In this document: positions 34,386 through 42,342 of the stretch, one piece after another
Numbering within the stretch: position 1 is the first letter of the stretch
Layout of the letters: the number at the start of each line of letters is the position of its first letter
Source: Mycobacterium sp. Root135
GTDB taxonomy: Bacteria; Actinomycetota; Actinomycetes; Mycobacteriales; Mycobacteriaceae
Direction of reading: 5' to 3'
NCBI RefSeq assembly: GCF_001426545.1
Contig: NZ_LMEZ01000010.1
Location: forward strand, 186,001-250,000
DNA length: 64,000 bases
Program-made: the position numbers and the translations under genes
The notes under the pieces: generated by a model
Databases searched by the model: none
Told to the model about the DNA's origin: nothing
What the model saw: only the letters and a program-made list of their open reading frames with translations

Positions 34386-35250
34386 GGACGACGCCGCGCT
34401 CGCGTAGCGCCGACTCCACCCGCGTGACGTACTCCCGTCGCCGGTACCGCATCATGTCCCGGCTGACCCGGACCATCAGCCAGTCCAACGCCGTCAGCTC
34501 GAATTGCTTGTCGATGTCGCGCTGACGTACCGCCGGGTCGGTCCAGTGCTGCGGACCGTCGTACTCGATGCCGACCTTGACGTCCTCATACGCCATGTCG
34601 AGCCGCGCGATGAACTCCCCGTACCTGCAGAACACCTCGAATTGCGTTGTCGGAGCCGGCAGTCCCGCGTCTATCAACGCCAGCCGGGCGACGGTTTCGC
34701 GAGGCGATTCGGCACCGCCGTCCACCAGTGGCAGCACGGTGCGTAGCCGCGGAAGGCCTCGGGCACCCGGATGGGCTGCCATCACCGCCTCGACGTCGGA
34801 CGCGGTGACGTGCGTCGCGTTGGCCAAGGCGTCCAACAGCTGAACGGCGGCCACCCGCCCGGTAGTCCGGCGCCCAAGGTCGAACGCCGTTCTTGCAGCG
34901 TTGGTCACGCGGATTCCGTTGCAGTCCTGCGTCTCGTCAAGCGCGTGCGCGTCGGAGTGCACGACGAGGTTTCGCGGAGGCTTGCGATTGTCGTGAATCA
35001 GTTCGGCCGGTCGAGCGCCGTCGACCCACTTCGCACCCAGCATCGCCGCCGCCGACGGACCGGCCACCACGGCTCGTCGGTGCGACCACAGCCACGCGGC
35101 CTTTGCCCGTTCGGTGGCGGACGGTTCGATTCCCCAGGGGACGTAGACGCCTGGATACAGCGGTTCGTACAGCGTCCGCATCGCGCGTTCGGGAATCAGC
35201 CGCGCAGCCAGCGCTTCCGCCGCGACGAACGGCCACTGCAGGTCTGCCAT
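34336..35250 (-). CDS. AbiEi/DUF559-like protein with Vsr-type nuclease fold (Rv3555c position)
   Basis: 304 residues. N-terminal half: a winged-helix/AbiEi-like region (LYEPLYPGVYVPWGIEPSAT; AVVAGPSAAAMLGAKW). C-terminal half: a PD-(D/E)xK-like core with ARLDMAYEDVKVGIEYDG (Asp and Glu in the usual positions), then the QHW and RDIDKQFELTALDW segments of the DUF559/Vsr group. The last codons lie in a long inverted repeat. It occupies the place of Rv3555c. Actinobacteria carry many such paralogues with no proven role; an endonuclease or defence function is only a fold-based guess. Confidence 0.72.
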   Translation of the reverse strand: MADLQWPFVAAEALAARLIPERAMRTLYEPLYPGVYVPWGIEPSATERAKAAWLWSHRRAVVAGPSAAAMLGAKWVDGARPAELIHDNRKPPRNLVVHSDAHALDETQDCNGIRVTNAARTAFDLGRRTTGRVAAVQLLDALANATHVTASDVEAVMAAHPGARGLPRLRTVLPLVDGGAESPRETVARLALIDAGLPAPTTQFEVFCRYGEFIARLDMAYEDVKVGIEYDGPQHWTDPAVRQRDIDKQFELTALDWLMVRVSRDMMRYRRREYVTRVESALRERGVVRPFSVNFTTRQRRVAS

Positions 35251-35308
35251 GGCCGAATAGTGCCCCGCGCCACCGACAGCCCGCGCTGTGTGAATGAACG
35301 AAGAGCGG

Positions 35309-36457
35309 CTACAGCCGCTCGATGATCGTCACGTTGGCCGTGCCGCCACCCTCGCACATCGTCTGCAGACCGTAGCGACCGCCGGTGCGCTCCAACGTGT
35401 TCAGCATCGTCGCGAAGAGCTTGGCGCCCGTCGCCCCCAACGGGTGTCCGAGCGCAATCGCTCCGCCGCTCGGGTTGACCTTCGCGGGGTCCGCGCCGGT
35501 GTCCTTCAGCCACGCCATCACGACCGGCGCGAACGCCTCGTTGATCTCGACGGTGTCGATGTCCTCGATCGTCAGCCCGGTCTTCTCCAGCGCGTAGTGC
35601 GTCGCCGGGATCGGGCCCGTCAGCATGTACACCGGGTCGGCACCGCGGGCGCTGACGTGGTGGATCCGGGCGCGCGGCGTCAACCCGTGGTCCTTGACCG
35701 CCTGCTCGGATGCGATCAGCACCGCGCTGGCACCGTCGGAGATCTGGCTGGCCATCGCCGCGGTCAGCCGGCCGCCGTCGACGAGGGTCTTGAGCCCGGC
35801 CATCTTCTCCAGCGTGGTGTCGCGCGGGCCCTCGTCGGTGACGAAGCCGTCGACCGCGATGATCTCGTTCTCGAAGTAGCCCGCACGGATCGCCTCCTGC
35901 GCGCGTTGATGACTCGTCAACGCGAACTGCTCCATCTCCTCGCGCGAGATGTCCCACTTCTCGGCGATCATCTCCGAGCCGCGGAACTGCGAGATCTCCT
36001 GATCGCCGTAGCGGTGCAACCAGCTCTTCGACTCGTTGGTCGGCGAGGTGAAGCCGAACTGCTCGCCGACGATCATCGCCGAGCTGATCGGAATCTGGCT
36101 CATGTTCTGCATGCCGCCCGCGACGATCATGTCAGCGGTGCCGGACATGATCGCCTGTGCGCCAAAGGAAATGGCTTGCTGACTGGAGCCACACTGTCGG
36201 TCGACGGTGACGCCGGGCACTTCCTCGGGGAAGCCCGCCGCCAACCACGACAGGCGCGCGATGTTTCCGGCCTGACCGCCGATGGCGTCGACGCATCCGG
36301 CGATCACGTCGGTGACGGCACCCGGGTCGACGTCGTTGCGGTCGAAGAGGCCGCGCCACGCGGCAGCACCGAGGTCGACGGGGTGAACACCGGAGAGCCC
36401 TCCGTTGCGCTTGCCGACCGCGGTTCGTACGGCATCGACGATGTAGGCCTCACCCAT
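35309..36457 (-). CDS. fadA6: Thiolase FadA6 (HIP degradation)
   Basis: 382 residues from the ATG at 36457 with AAGGAGA 8 bp upstream. Nucleophile Cys89 (VDRQCGSSQQA), NEAFAPVV, AIALGHPLGATG and the second Cys in MCEGGGTANV are intact. It belongs to the KstR2 regulon and performs late thiolysis after C/D ring opening. It follows kstR2 by 4 bp in the same transcript. Matches Rv3556c. Confidence 0.95.
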   Translation of the reverse strand: MGEAYIVDAVRTAVGKRNGGLSGVHPVDLGAAAWRGLFDRNDVDPGAVTDVIAGCVDAIGGQAGNIARLSWLAAGFPEEVPGVTVDRQCGSSQQAISFGAQAIMSGTADMIVAGGMQNMSQIPISSAMIVGEQFGFTSPTNESKSWLHRYGDQEISQFRGSEMIAEKWDISREEMEQFALTSHQRAQEAIRAGYFENEIIAVDGFVTDEGPRDTTLEKMAGLKTLVDGGRLTAAMASQISDGASAVLIASEQAVKDHGLTPRARIHHVSARGADPVYMLTGPIPATHYALEKTGLTIEDIDTVEINEAFAPVVMAWLKDTGADPAKVNPSGGAIALGHPLGATGAKLFATMLNTLERTGGRYGLQTMCEGGGTANVTIIERL

Positions 36458-36461
36458 GTGT

Positions 36462-37055
36462 TCAATCTCCTTCGTTGGTGATTCCGCCGAGCACGATGGC
36501 GAGGTACTGCCTTCCCACCTGCTCGGCGGTGAGTGGTCCACCTGGTTGGTACCAGCGGACGGACACCCAAGTCGTGTCGCGAATGAATCGGTACACCAGG
36601 TCGACGTCGAGGTCGGCACTGAAGCAGCCCTCGGCGACGCCCTGTTTGAGCACGTTCACCCACATGGTTCGTTGTTCGCGATTGCGTTCGTCGACGAAGT
36701 CGAACTGCGGTAGCGAGGACAGCCGCTTGGCTTCGTCCTGGTAGATGACGACCTGCGCGTGCCGGTCTTCGATGGCTTCGAACGACGCCATGAAGAGACC
36801 CTCGACGCGCTTCAGCGGGTCGGTCTCGCCCTCGACGATCTCCTGGTAGCGGCCGAAGAGCCAGTCGAGGAAGTCGCGAAGGACCTCCTCGACCATTTGT
36901 TCCTTGGACTTGAAGTGGTGATAGAGGCTGCCGGAGAGGATTCCCGCCGAATCCGCGATGTCGCGAACCGTGGTGGCCCGCAATCCGCGTTCGGCGAACA
37001 TGGCCGCGGCGAGCTCGAGAAGTTCGTCGCGGCGACTCGGAAGCGCCTTGTCCAC
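36462..37055 (-). CDS. kstR2: KstR2, TetR-family repressor of HIP catabolism
   Basis: 197 residues from a GTG. The TetR helix-turn-helix is TTVRDIADSAGILSGSLYHHF (about residues 28-48, quoted to 20 as TVRDIADSAGILSGSLYHHF). KstR2 releases DNA on binding HIP-CoA. Its own KstR2 box lies 16 bp upstream, so it is autoregulated, with fadA6 downstream. Matches Rv3557c. Confidence 0.96.
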   Translation of the reverse strand: MDKALPSRRDELLELAAAMFAERGLRATTVRDIADSAGILSGSLYHHFKSKEQMVEEVLRDFLDWLFGRYQEIVEGETDPLKRVEGLFMASFEAIEDRHAQVVIYQDEAKRLSSLPQFDFVDERNREQRTMWVNVLKQGVAEGCFSADLDVDLVYRFIRDTTWVSVRWYQPGGPLTAEQVGRQYLAIVLGGITNEGD

Positions 37056-37070
37056 ATGATCAGAGTATCA

Positions 37071-37084
37071 ACCAAGCGCTTGCT
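37071..37084. promoter_or_regulatory. KstR2 operator upstream of kstR2
   Basis: ACCAAGCGCTTGCT matches AnCAAGnnCTTGnT exactly. It sits between the kstR2 start and the end of the DUF4173 gene, which is transcribed in the same direction, and so gives kstR2-fadA6 its own autoregulated promoter. Confidence 0.92.
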
Positions 37085-37087
37085 CGG

Positions 37088-38608
37088 CTAGCTGGTGCTT
37101 CGCCACTGCGCGCACTCGTCCGCCGGCGGCGTGCCGTCGTGGTTCGCCACGGCGCGCGACAGGTTGAAGGCAAACCAGGGATCCGGGGCGTCGTCACGGT
37201 ATCTCGCGCACTGTCTCATCGTCTCGGGCAACCGGGCCACTGCGGGCTCGACGTCCGTCGACAGAGACAGCAGATACTCCGCGTCCAACTGCCCCGTCTC
37301 CTCGTATCGGTCGACGTTGCGGTCGGCGATCAGCCGCTCGGGGTTGACCGCCGCCACCACGAGCAGCGTCATCGCACCCGTGACCAGCACGGCGTGGGGC
37401 AGCCACCGGCCGGTCATCCCGATGCCCGCCACGGCGACGAGGACGAACACCACGCCGAGCCACGACTCGATGGCGACGACCATGACGCGCTGCACGCTGA
37501 AGCCGTATGCCTGCTGGTAGAGCCACATCCGGTGGATGGCTGAGATCACCACCACCACCGACGTGACGCACGTCGTGCCGACCAGGATGCGGAGCAGTCG
37601 CCGGTCGGCACTCGAGGCGCGGCCGGCCACGCGAACGACCACGCTGATCACCAACAGCGTCAACGCCGAGACCCAGAGCAGCTGCCAGAACCCCTGCCTG
37701 GCGTACTCGGCGTAGGTCAGACCCTCGGTCTCCAAGACGTGGTCGTGACCCCCGAAGAGAACGGTCGCCTGGACGACGACGAAGGTCACGAACAGCGCGT
37801 CCAGCACGCCAAGCGGTATCGCCCACTCCCACCTCGGAACGGGCCGACGCTGCGCCGGAGCCATGGCGTCGATCCGCGGCGCGAACCGGACCAGGTAGCC
37901 ACCGGCGAGGACGAAGGCGACGACCATCCCGAAGACCAACACGCGCGAGACCACGTCGTCGACGGCGAAGGACGGCACCACGTTGCCGACGACGTGAGCG
38001 AAGGCGGGGTCCGCCGCGGCGAACAGACCGCCGAACACCACCAGAAGTGCCAAGGTGATGGCAAGCACCGCGGCGACTCGGCCCGGCTTCGGCGCCGACG
38101 ACCCACGTGGAACGAGTTCCGGGGTCGCCCGCCCCGCCCAGGCCGACACCCGGGAGGGCAGCAACCACGGTAGGAAGGGTGCGACGGCCACCGCAGTCCA
38201 GGTGCGCCCGCCGGCCAGCGTGCACCACCCGACCAACCATGCCGCGACGAGGCACAGCACCCCGAGCCACTGCGCCGCCAGCACGGCGGGTACAGCGAGC
38301 AACGCCAGGGTGAGCCCGATGCCCAGCCATTCCACTCGGGTGGGACGACGCTCGCTGGTGCCGAAGACGACGGCGAAGATCATCACTCCCGCAACCAAAT
38401 AGCCGATGCTCAGCACCGTCGGACGCCACAGCGCCGAGCCGAGTACACCCACGACGAGCGCCGCCACGACGACGCGGCGGGGCGCCCGTGCCAGGGGGTC
38501 GAGCGGCCATACCCGGTGCGACCACATCGTCCAGCCGGGCTCGCCGTGCCGAGGCGGCAACGGGCCGAGCAGTGGCGGCAGGCCCGGTGGCTGCTGAGTC
38601 ATCGTCAC
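37088..38608 (-). CDS. DUF4173/DUF4153-type multi-pass membrane protein
   Basis: 506 residues from a GTG that overlaps the histidine-kinase TGA (GTGA). About 12 hydrophobic helices, for example VVVAALVVGVLGSALW and VLVFGMVVAFVLAGGYLV, with the conserved TEGLTYAEYARQGFWQLLWV segment typical of DUF4173. A soluble tail of about 60 residues follows (DRYEETGQLDAEYLLSLSTD). Translational coupling to the two-component system suggests it is either the sensing partner or the main output. Function unknown. In M. tuberculosis the place after kstR2 is held by PPE64. Confidence 0.83.
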   Translation of the reverse strand: MTMTQQPPGLPPLLGPLPPRHGEPGWTMWSHRVWPLDPLARAPRRVVVAALVVGVLGSALWRPTVLSIGYLVAGVMIFAVVFGTSERRPTRVEWLGIGLTLALLAVPAVLAAQWLGVLCLVAAWLVGWCTLAGGRTWTAVAVAPFLPWLLPSRVSAWAGRATPELVPRGSSAPKPGRVAAVLAITLALLVVFGGLFAAADPAFAHVVGNVVPSFAVDDVVSRVLVFGMVVAFVLAGGYLVRFAPRIDAMAPAQRRPVPRWEWAIPLGVLDALFVTFVVVQATVLFGGHDHVLETEGLTYAEYARQGFWQLLWVSALTLLVISVVVRVAGRASSADRRLLRILVGTTCVTSVVVVISAIHRMWLYQQAYGFSVQRVMVVAIESWLGVVFVLVAVAGIGMTGRWLPHAVLVTGAMTLLVVAAVNPERLIADRNVDRYEETGQLDAEYLLSLSTDVEPAVARLPETMRQCARYRDDAPDPWFAFNLSRAVANHDGTPPADECAQWRSTS

Positions 38609-39618
38609 GCGACCTGCTCCTTCGACTGGGGGATCGTCACACCAATGCGGCAACCCGGGCCGCCGTTCATTACTTCGATTGTCCCGCCGTGCAATTCGAC
38701 CGCCCAACGAGCGATCGCCAAACCGAGTCCGGTGCCACCGGCCGATGTGGCGCCGCGGGTGAATCGCTCGAAGACCCGTTCGCGTTCTGCGGCTGGAATG
38801 CCCGGCCCCTCGTCGGCGACCTCGATTCGCAGTTCGGAGTCGCCCGACGACGCGAGAACCGACACCCGACCACCAGTCGGGCTGTGTCGAATCGCGTTGT
38901 CCACCAAATTGACCACCACCTGACGCAGGCGGGCGGGATCGGCGACCGCGGCCAGGTTGACCGGCGCGACCGAGACCGCGACGTCGACGCCGTCGGTCGA
39001 CGCCGATGCGTGGGTGACGGCGTCGTCGAGAAACTCGGCCACCCGAAAACTCTTTAGCTGCAGGGTGATGACGCCGCTCTCCACCCGGGACAGGTCCAAC
39101 AGATTGGCGACCAGTTCACCGAGGCGTTCGGTCTGCGCCAATGCGATCCGCATCGTCTCGGTGTCGGGTTCGACGACGCCGTCGACGACGTTCTCCAGCA
39201 CGGCCTGCAGCGCGGTGATCGGCGTGCGCAGCTCGTGGGAGACGTTGGCGATCAGCCCGCGGCGGTACTCGTCCTCGGCACCGAGGTCGGCGGCCATCTG
39301 GTTGAATGCCGTTGCCAGTTGGCCTATCTCGTCCCGGGAGGTGGCACGCACCCGGCGGCTGTAGTCGCCGCGCGCCATGGCCCTTGCCGCGGCGGTCATC
39401 TGCCGAAGCGGGGACGTCATGCCGTGTGCGAGGAACTGCGTGAGGATCAGGGACGTGGCAAGGGCGGCCAGCAGCGCGTAGCGGAACTGCCAGCTGGCGC
39501 CGATCCAGAAGGTGAAGGCCGCCAACGTGATGGCGCCACCGACCAGGAGTCCCATCTTCACCTTGAACGACCCGAACGGGTCGAGCGGCCGGGGTAAGCG
39601 GTCCCACCAACTACTCAC
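38605..39618 (-). CDS. Sensor histidine kinase with very short outer loop
   Basis: 337 residues from a GTG overlapping the response-regulator stop. Two membrane helices at about 21-39 and 47-65 are separated by only about 8 residues, so there is no extracellular sensor domain. HAMP at about 60-112, phospho-acceptor His128 (NVSHELRTPITA), N-box NLVDNAIRH, G1 DEGPGIP and G2 GTGLGLAIAR are all intact. Such intramembrane-sensing kinases usually respond to envelope stress, often with a partner membrane protein; the adjacent DUF4173 protein is the obvious candidate. Confidence 0.92.
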   Translation of the reverse strand: MSSWWDRLPRPLDPFGSFKVKMGLLVGGAITLAAFTFWIGASWQFRYALLAALATSLILTQFLAHGMTSPLRQMTAAARAMARGDYSRRVRATSRDEIGQLATAFNQMAADLGAEDEYRRGLIANVSHELRTPITALQAVLENVVDGVVEPDTETMRIALAQTERLGELVANLLDLSRVESGVITLQLKSFRVAEFLDDAVTHASASTDGVDVAVSVAPVNLAAVADPARLRQVVVNLVDNAIRHSPTGGRVSVLASSGDSELRIEVADEGPGIPAAERERVFERFTRGATSAGGTGLGLAIARWAVELHGGTIEVMNGGPGCRIGVTIPQSKEQVA

Positions 39619-40280
39619 CGCGGCGTCTCCAGCGAGTACCCGACGCCGTGGACCGTGCGGATCAGCTCGGTTCCGAGCTTGCGTCGCAACGCCTTCACGT
39701 GACTGTCCACGGTGCGCGTCTCGACACCGGACGCCCACCCCCAGACGTGCTCGAGCAGGGTCTCCCTCGGCACCGCGGCGCGCGGACGGGCGGCGAGGAA
39801 GGCAAGTAGATCGAATTCGATTCTGGTGAGGTGAACTTCCTCGTCACCGCGGTGAACGCGGCGGGCCTGCAGGTCGATTCGGCAGTCCCCCACCGCGAGT
39901 GGTTGCACGTCGGCCGCGCGTTCCACCCGGCGCAGCAGCACTCGGACGCGGGCGACGAGCTCCCGCATGCTGAACGGTTTGGTCAGGTAGTCGTCGGCGC
40001 CGATGCCCAGGCCGATCAACATGTCGGTCTCGTCGCTGCGGGCGGTCAACATGAGCACCGGCATCGACCGCACCGCCTGGATGCGCCTGCACACCTCCAA
40101 CCCGTCGAAACCGGGCAGCATGACGTCGAGCACCACCAGGTCGGGGTCGGTGGCCGCGGCCTTCTCGACCGCCGACGGCCCGTCGACCGCCGTTTCGACC
40201 AGGAACGCCTCGGCGCGCAGTCGGGTCGCCACGGCGGCGAGGATGGTCGGCTCGTCGTCGACCACCAGGATTCGCTTCAC
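39615..40280 (-). CDS. OmpR/PhoB-family response regulator
   Basis: 221 residues from a GTG. Receiver domain with acidic pair D8-D9-E10, phospho-acceptor Asp52 (VLDVMLPGFDG), Thr in MLTARSD and Lys in DYLTKPFSMREL. Winged-helix DNA-binding domain at about 130-221, ending ETRTVDSHVKALRRKLG and RTVHGVGY. First gene of a three-gene operon with the kinase and the DUF4173 protein, each overlapping the next by 4 bp. Targets unknown. Confidence 0.93.
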   Translation of the reverse strand: MKRILVVDDEPTILAAVATRLRAEAFLVETAVDGPSAVEKAAATDPDLVVLDVMLPGFDGLEVCRRIQAVRSMPVLMLTARSDETDMLIGLGIGADDYLTKPFSMRELVARVRVLLRRVERAADVQPLAVGDCRIDLQARRVHRGDEEVHLTRIEFDLLAFLAARPRAAVPRETLLEHVWGWASGVETRTVDSHVKALRRKLGTELIRTVHGVGYSLETPR

Positions 40281-40352
40281 ACCCCAGACTGTATGTGCCG
40301 GTCGTGGTGCTTTCGGGCACCGAATGTGAAGAAACGGTGCAGATGTCCGCCG

Positions 40353-41141
40353 CTAGGCGCGTTGGCTCGACACCGAGATCACTTCACCGGTCAGGTAGCT
40401 CGAATAATCGCTGGCCAGAAAGGCCATGGTGGCGGCCACTTCCCACGGCTCGGCGGCGCGACCGAAGGCTTCGTCGGACGACAGCTGGTCGAGAAGTTCC
40501 GAGCTGCTGGTCTTCTCGAGGAACTTGTGCCTGGCGATGCTGGGCGACACGGCGTTGATTCGGACGCCGTACTCGGCGGCTTCGATTGCGCTGCAACGGG
40601 TCAGCGCCATCACGCCGGCCTTGGCGGCCGCGTAGTGCGACTGCGAATGCTGCGCCCGCCAGCCGAGAACGCTGGCGTTGTTGACGATCACACCGCCGTG
40701 CTCGACGTCGCGAAAGTACCGCAGCGCCGCACGGGTCGCCCGCATGACCGAGGTCAGCGTCACGTTCAGCACGCGGTCCCACTCGTCGTCGGTCATGTCG
40801 ACCAGAGGCGTTTGACCGCCGAGCCCGGCGTTGTTGACCAGCACGTCGAGGCGGCCCATCTTGGCCACGGTGCCGGTGATCAGCGCGTCGACCGCCGGGG
40901 TCGAGGTGACGTCGCAGACCACGGCGTCGACCCGTCCGAGTCCGAGTGCGGCCAGTTCGTCCCGGGTCTCGCCGAGTCGGCGCTCGTGGAAGTCCGAGAC
41001 GACGACGTCGGCGCCCTCGGCCAGTGCGCGCCTGGCAGCGGCCGATCCGATGCCGGTACCGGCCGCGGCCGTCACGAGGACGACCTTGCCTGCCAGCAAT
41101 CCGTGACCGTCGATCTCCTTGGGTGCAATCGAAAGATCCAC
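40353..41141 (-). CDS. ipdF: IpdF, SDR dehydrogenase of 5-hydroxy-HIP-CoA
   Basis: 262 residues from a GTG at 41141 with GAGGGG 9 bp upstream; this removes a longer in-frame extension into fadE30. SDR motifs TAAAGTGIGSAAARRALAEG, NNAGLGGQ, SVLGWRAQ and catalytic HYAAAKAG. The homologue Rv3559c oxidises the hydroxyl of 5-OH-HIP-CoA in the KstR2 pathway. It follows fadE30 by 5 bp; the operon starts at the KstR2 box at 42312. Confidence 0.92.
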   Translation of the reverse strand: MDLSIAPKEIDGHGLLAGKVVLVTAAAGTGIGSAAARRALAEGADVVVSDFHERRLGETRDELAALGLGRVDAVVCDVTSTPAVDALITGTVAKMGRLDVLVNNAGLGGQTPLVDMTDDEWDRVLNVTLTSVMRATRAALRYFRDVEHGGVIVNNASVLGWRAQHSQSHYAAAKAGVMALTRCSAIEAAEYGVRINAVSPSIARHKFLEKTSSSELLDQLSSDEAFGRAAEPWEVAATMAFLASDYSSYLTGEVISVSSQRA

Positions 41142-41146
41142 TGCTG

Positions 41147-42295
41147 CTATCCCCTCGCCTCTCGGGGTAGGCCGAGCACTCGCTCGGCGATGATGTTGCG
41201 CTGGATTTCGTTGGAACCGCCGTAGATCGTGTCCGAGCGGGAGAAGAGGAACAGTCGCTGCCACTCGTCGAATTCGCCACCGTCGAGCAGCAGTCCTGCC
41301 TTGCCCTGGACGTCCATCGCGATCTCGCCGAGTTCACGATGCCAGTTGGCCCACAACAACTTCGACACGGAGTCTTGCCCGGGACGCTCGACGTCCATGG
41401 TCGCCATCGCGTAGGACCGCATGCTCTTCAAGCCGACCCAGGATCGCGTCAGCTTCTCGCGGATGACCGGATCGTCGATCGCACCCGTCTTCTTGGCCAG
41501 CTCGACGATGCCCGACAGCTCTCGCGCGTAACGGATCTGCTGACCGAGGGTGGAGACGCCGCGCTCGAAGGTGAGCGTGGCCATCGCGACGCGCCACCCG
41601 TCACCGGGCTCGCCCACCACCAGGTCCGCGTCGGTGCGAGCGTCGTCGAAGAAGACCTCGTTGAACTCCGAGTCACCGGTGAGCTGGACGATGGGGCGGA
41701 TCTCGACGCCGGGTTGGTCGAGCGGAATGAGTAGGTAGGACAGTCCGGCGTGCCGCTTGGAGCCCTTCTCACTGCGGGCGATGACGAAACACCACTGTGC
41801 CCAATGGGCCAGCGACGTCCACACCTTCTGCCCGTTGACCACCCAGTGTTGGCCGTCAAGCTCCGCGGTGGTCGACACGTTGGCAAGGTCGCTGCCCGCG
41901 CCCGGCTCCGAGTACCCCTGACTCCACAGCTCGGTGACGTCGAGGATCCTGGGCAGGAAGCGCCGCTGCTGCTCGGGGGTTCCGTACGCGATGAGCGTCG
42001 GCCCGACCAACTCCTCACCGAGGTGGTTGACCTTGTCGGGCGCGTTGGCGAGCGCGTACTCCTCGTAGAACGCGACGCGGTGCGCCACGCTCAGCCCTCG
42101 CCCGCCGTGCTCTTCCGGCCACCCGAGACACGTCAGCCCGGCCGCGGCCAGGTGCTGATTCCACGCTCGGCGTTCGTCGAACGCCTCGTGTTCTCGACCC
42201 GGCCCTCCGAGCCCCTTGAGCGCGGCGTATTCGCCGACGAGATTGTCGGCGAGCCACTGCCGGACCTCGGCCCGGAACTCCTGGACCTCTATCAC
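41147..42295 (-). CDS. fadE30: Acyl-CoA dehydrogenase FadE30 (HIP pathway)
   Basis: 382 residues from a GTG. ACAD features: WSQGYSEPGAGSDLANVST, VVNGQKVWTSLAHWA, a likely catalytic base Glu244 (LTFERGVS) and the C-terminal YGGSNEIQRNIIAERVLGLP. It desaturates the propionyl side chain of HIP-derived CoA esters. 16 bp from the KstR2 box and divergent from fadD3. Matches Rv3560c. Confidence 0.94.
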   Translation of the reverse strand: MIEVQEFRAEVRQWLADNLVGEYAALKGLGGPGREHEAFDERRAWNQHLAAAGLTCLGWPEEHGGRGLSVAHRVAFYEEYALANAPDKVNHLGEELVGPTLIAYGTPEQQRRFLPRILDVTELWSQGYSEPGAGSDLANVSTTAELDGQHWVVNGQKVWTSLAHWAQWCFVIARSEKGSKRHAGLSYLLIPLDQPGVEIRPIVQLTGDSEFNEVFFDDARTDADLVVGEPGDGWRVAMATLTFERGVSTLGQQIRYARELSGIVELAKKTGAIDDPVIREKLTRSWVGLKSMRSYAMATMDVERPGQDSVSKLLWANWHRELGEIAMDVQGKAGLLLDGGEFDEWQRLFLFSRSDTIYGGSNEIQRNIIAERVLGLPREARG

Positions 42296-42311
42296 CCCTG
42301 TAGGCTAACCT

Positions 42312-42325
42312 ACCAAGCACTTGCT
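42312..42325. promoter_or_regulatory. KstR2 operator between fadE30 and fadD3
   Basis: ACCAAGCACTTGCT matches AnCAAGnnCTTGnT exactly. It lies 16 bp from the fadE30 start and 17 bp from fadD3, controlling both the ipdF-fadE30 and the fadD3-fadE31-32-33 operons. Confidence 0.93.
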
Positions 42326-42342
42326 TTGTTAGAGGAGTCTCG

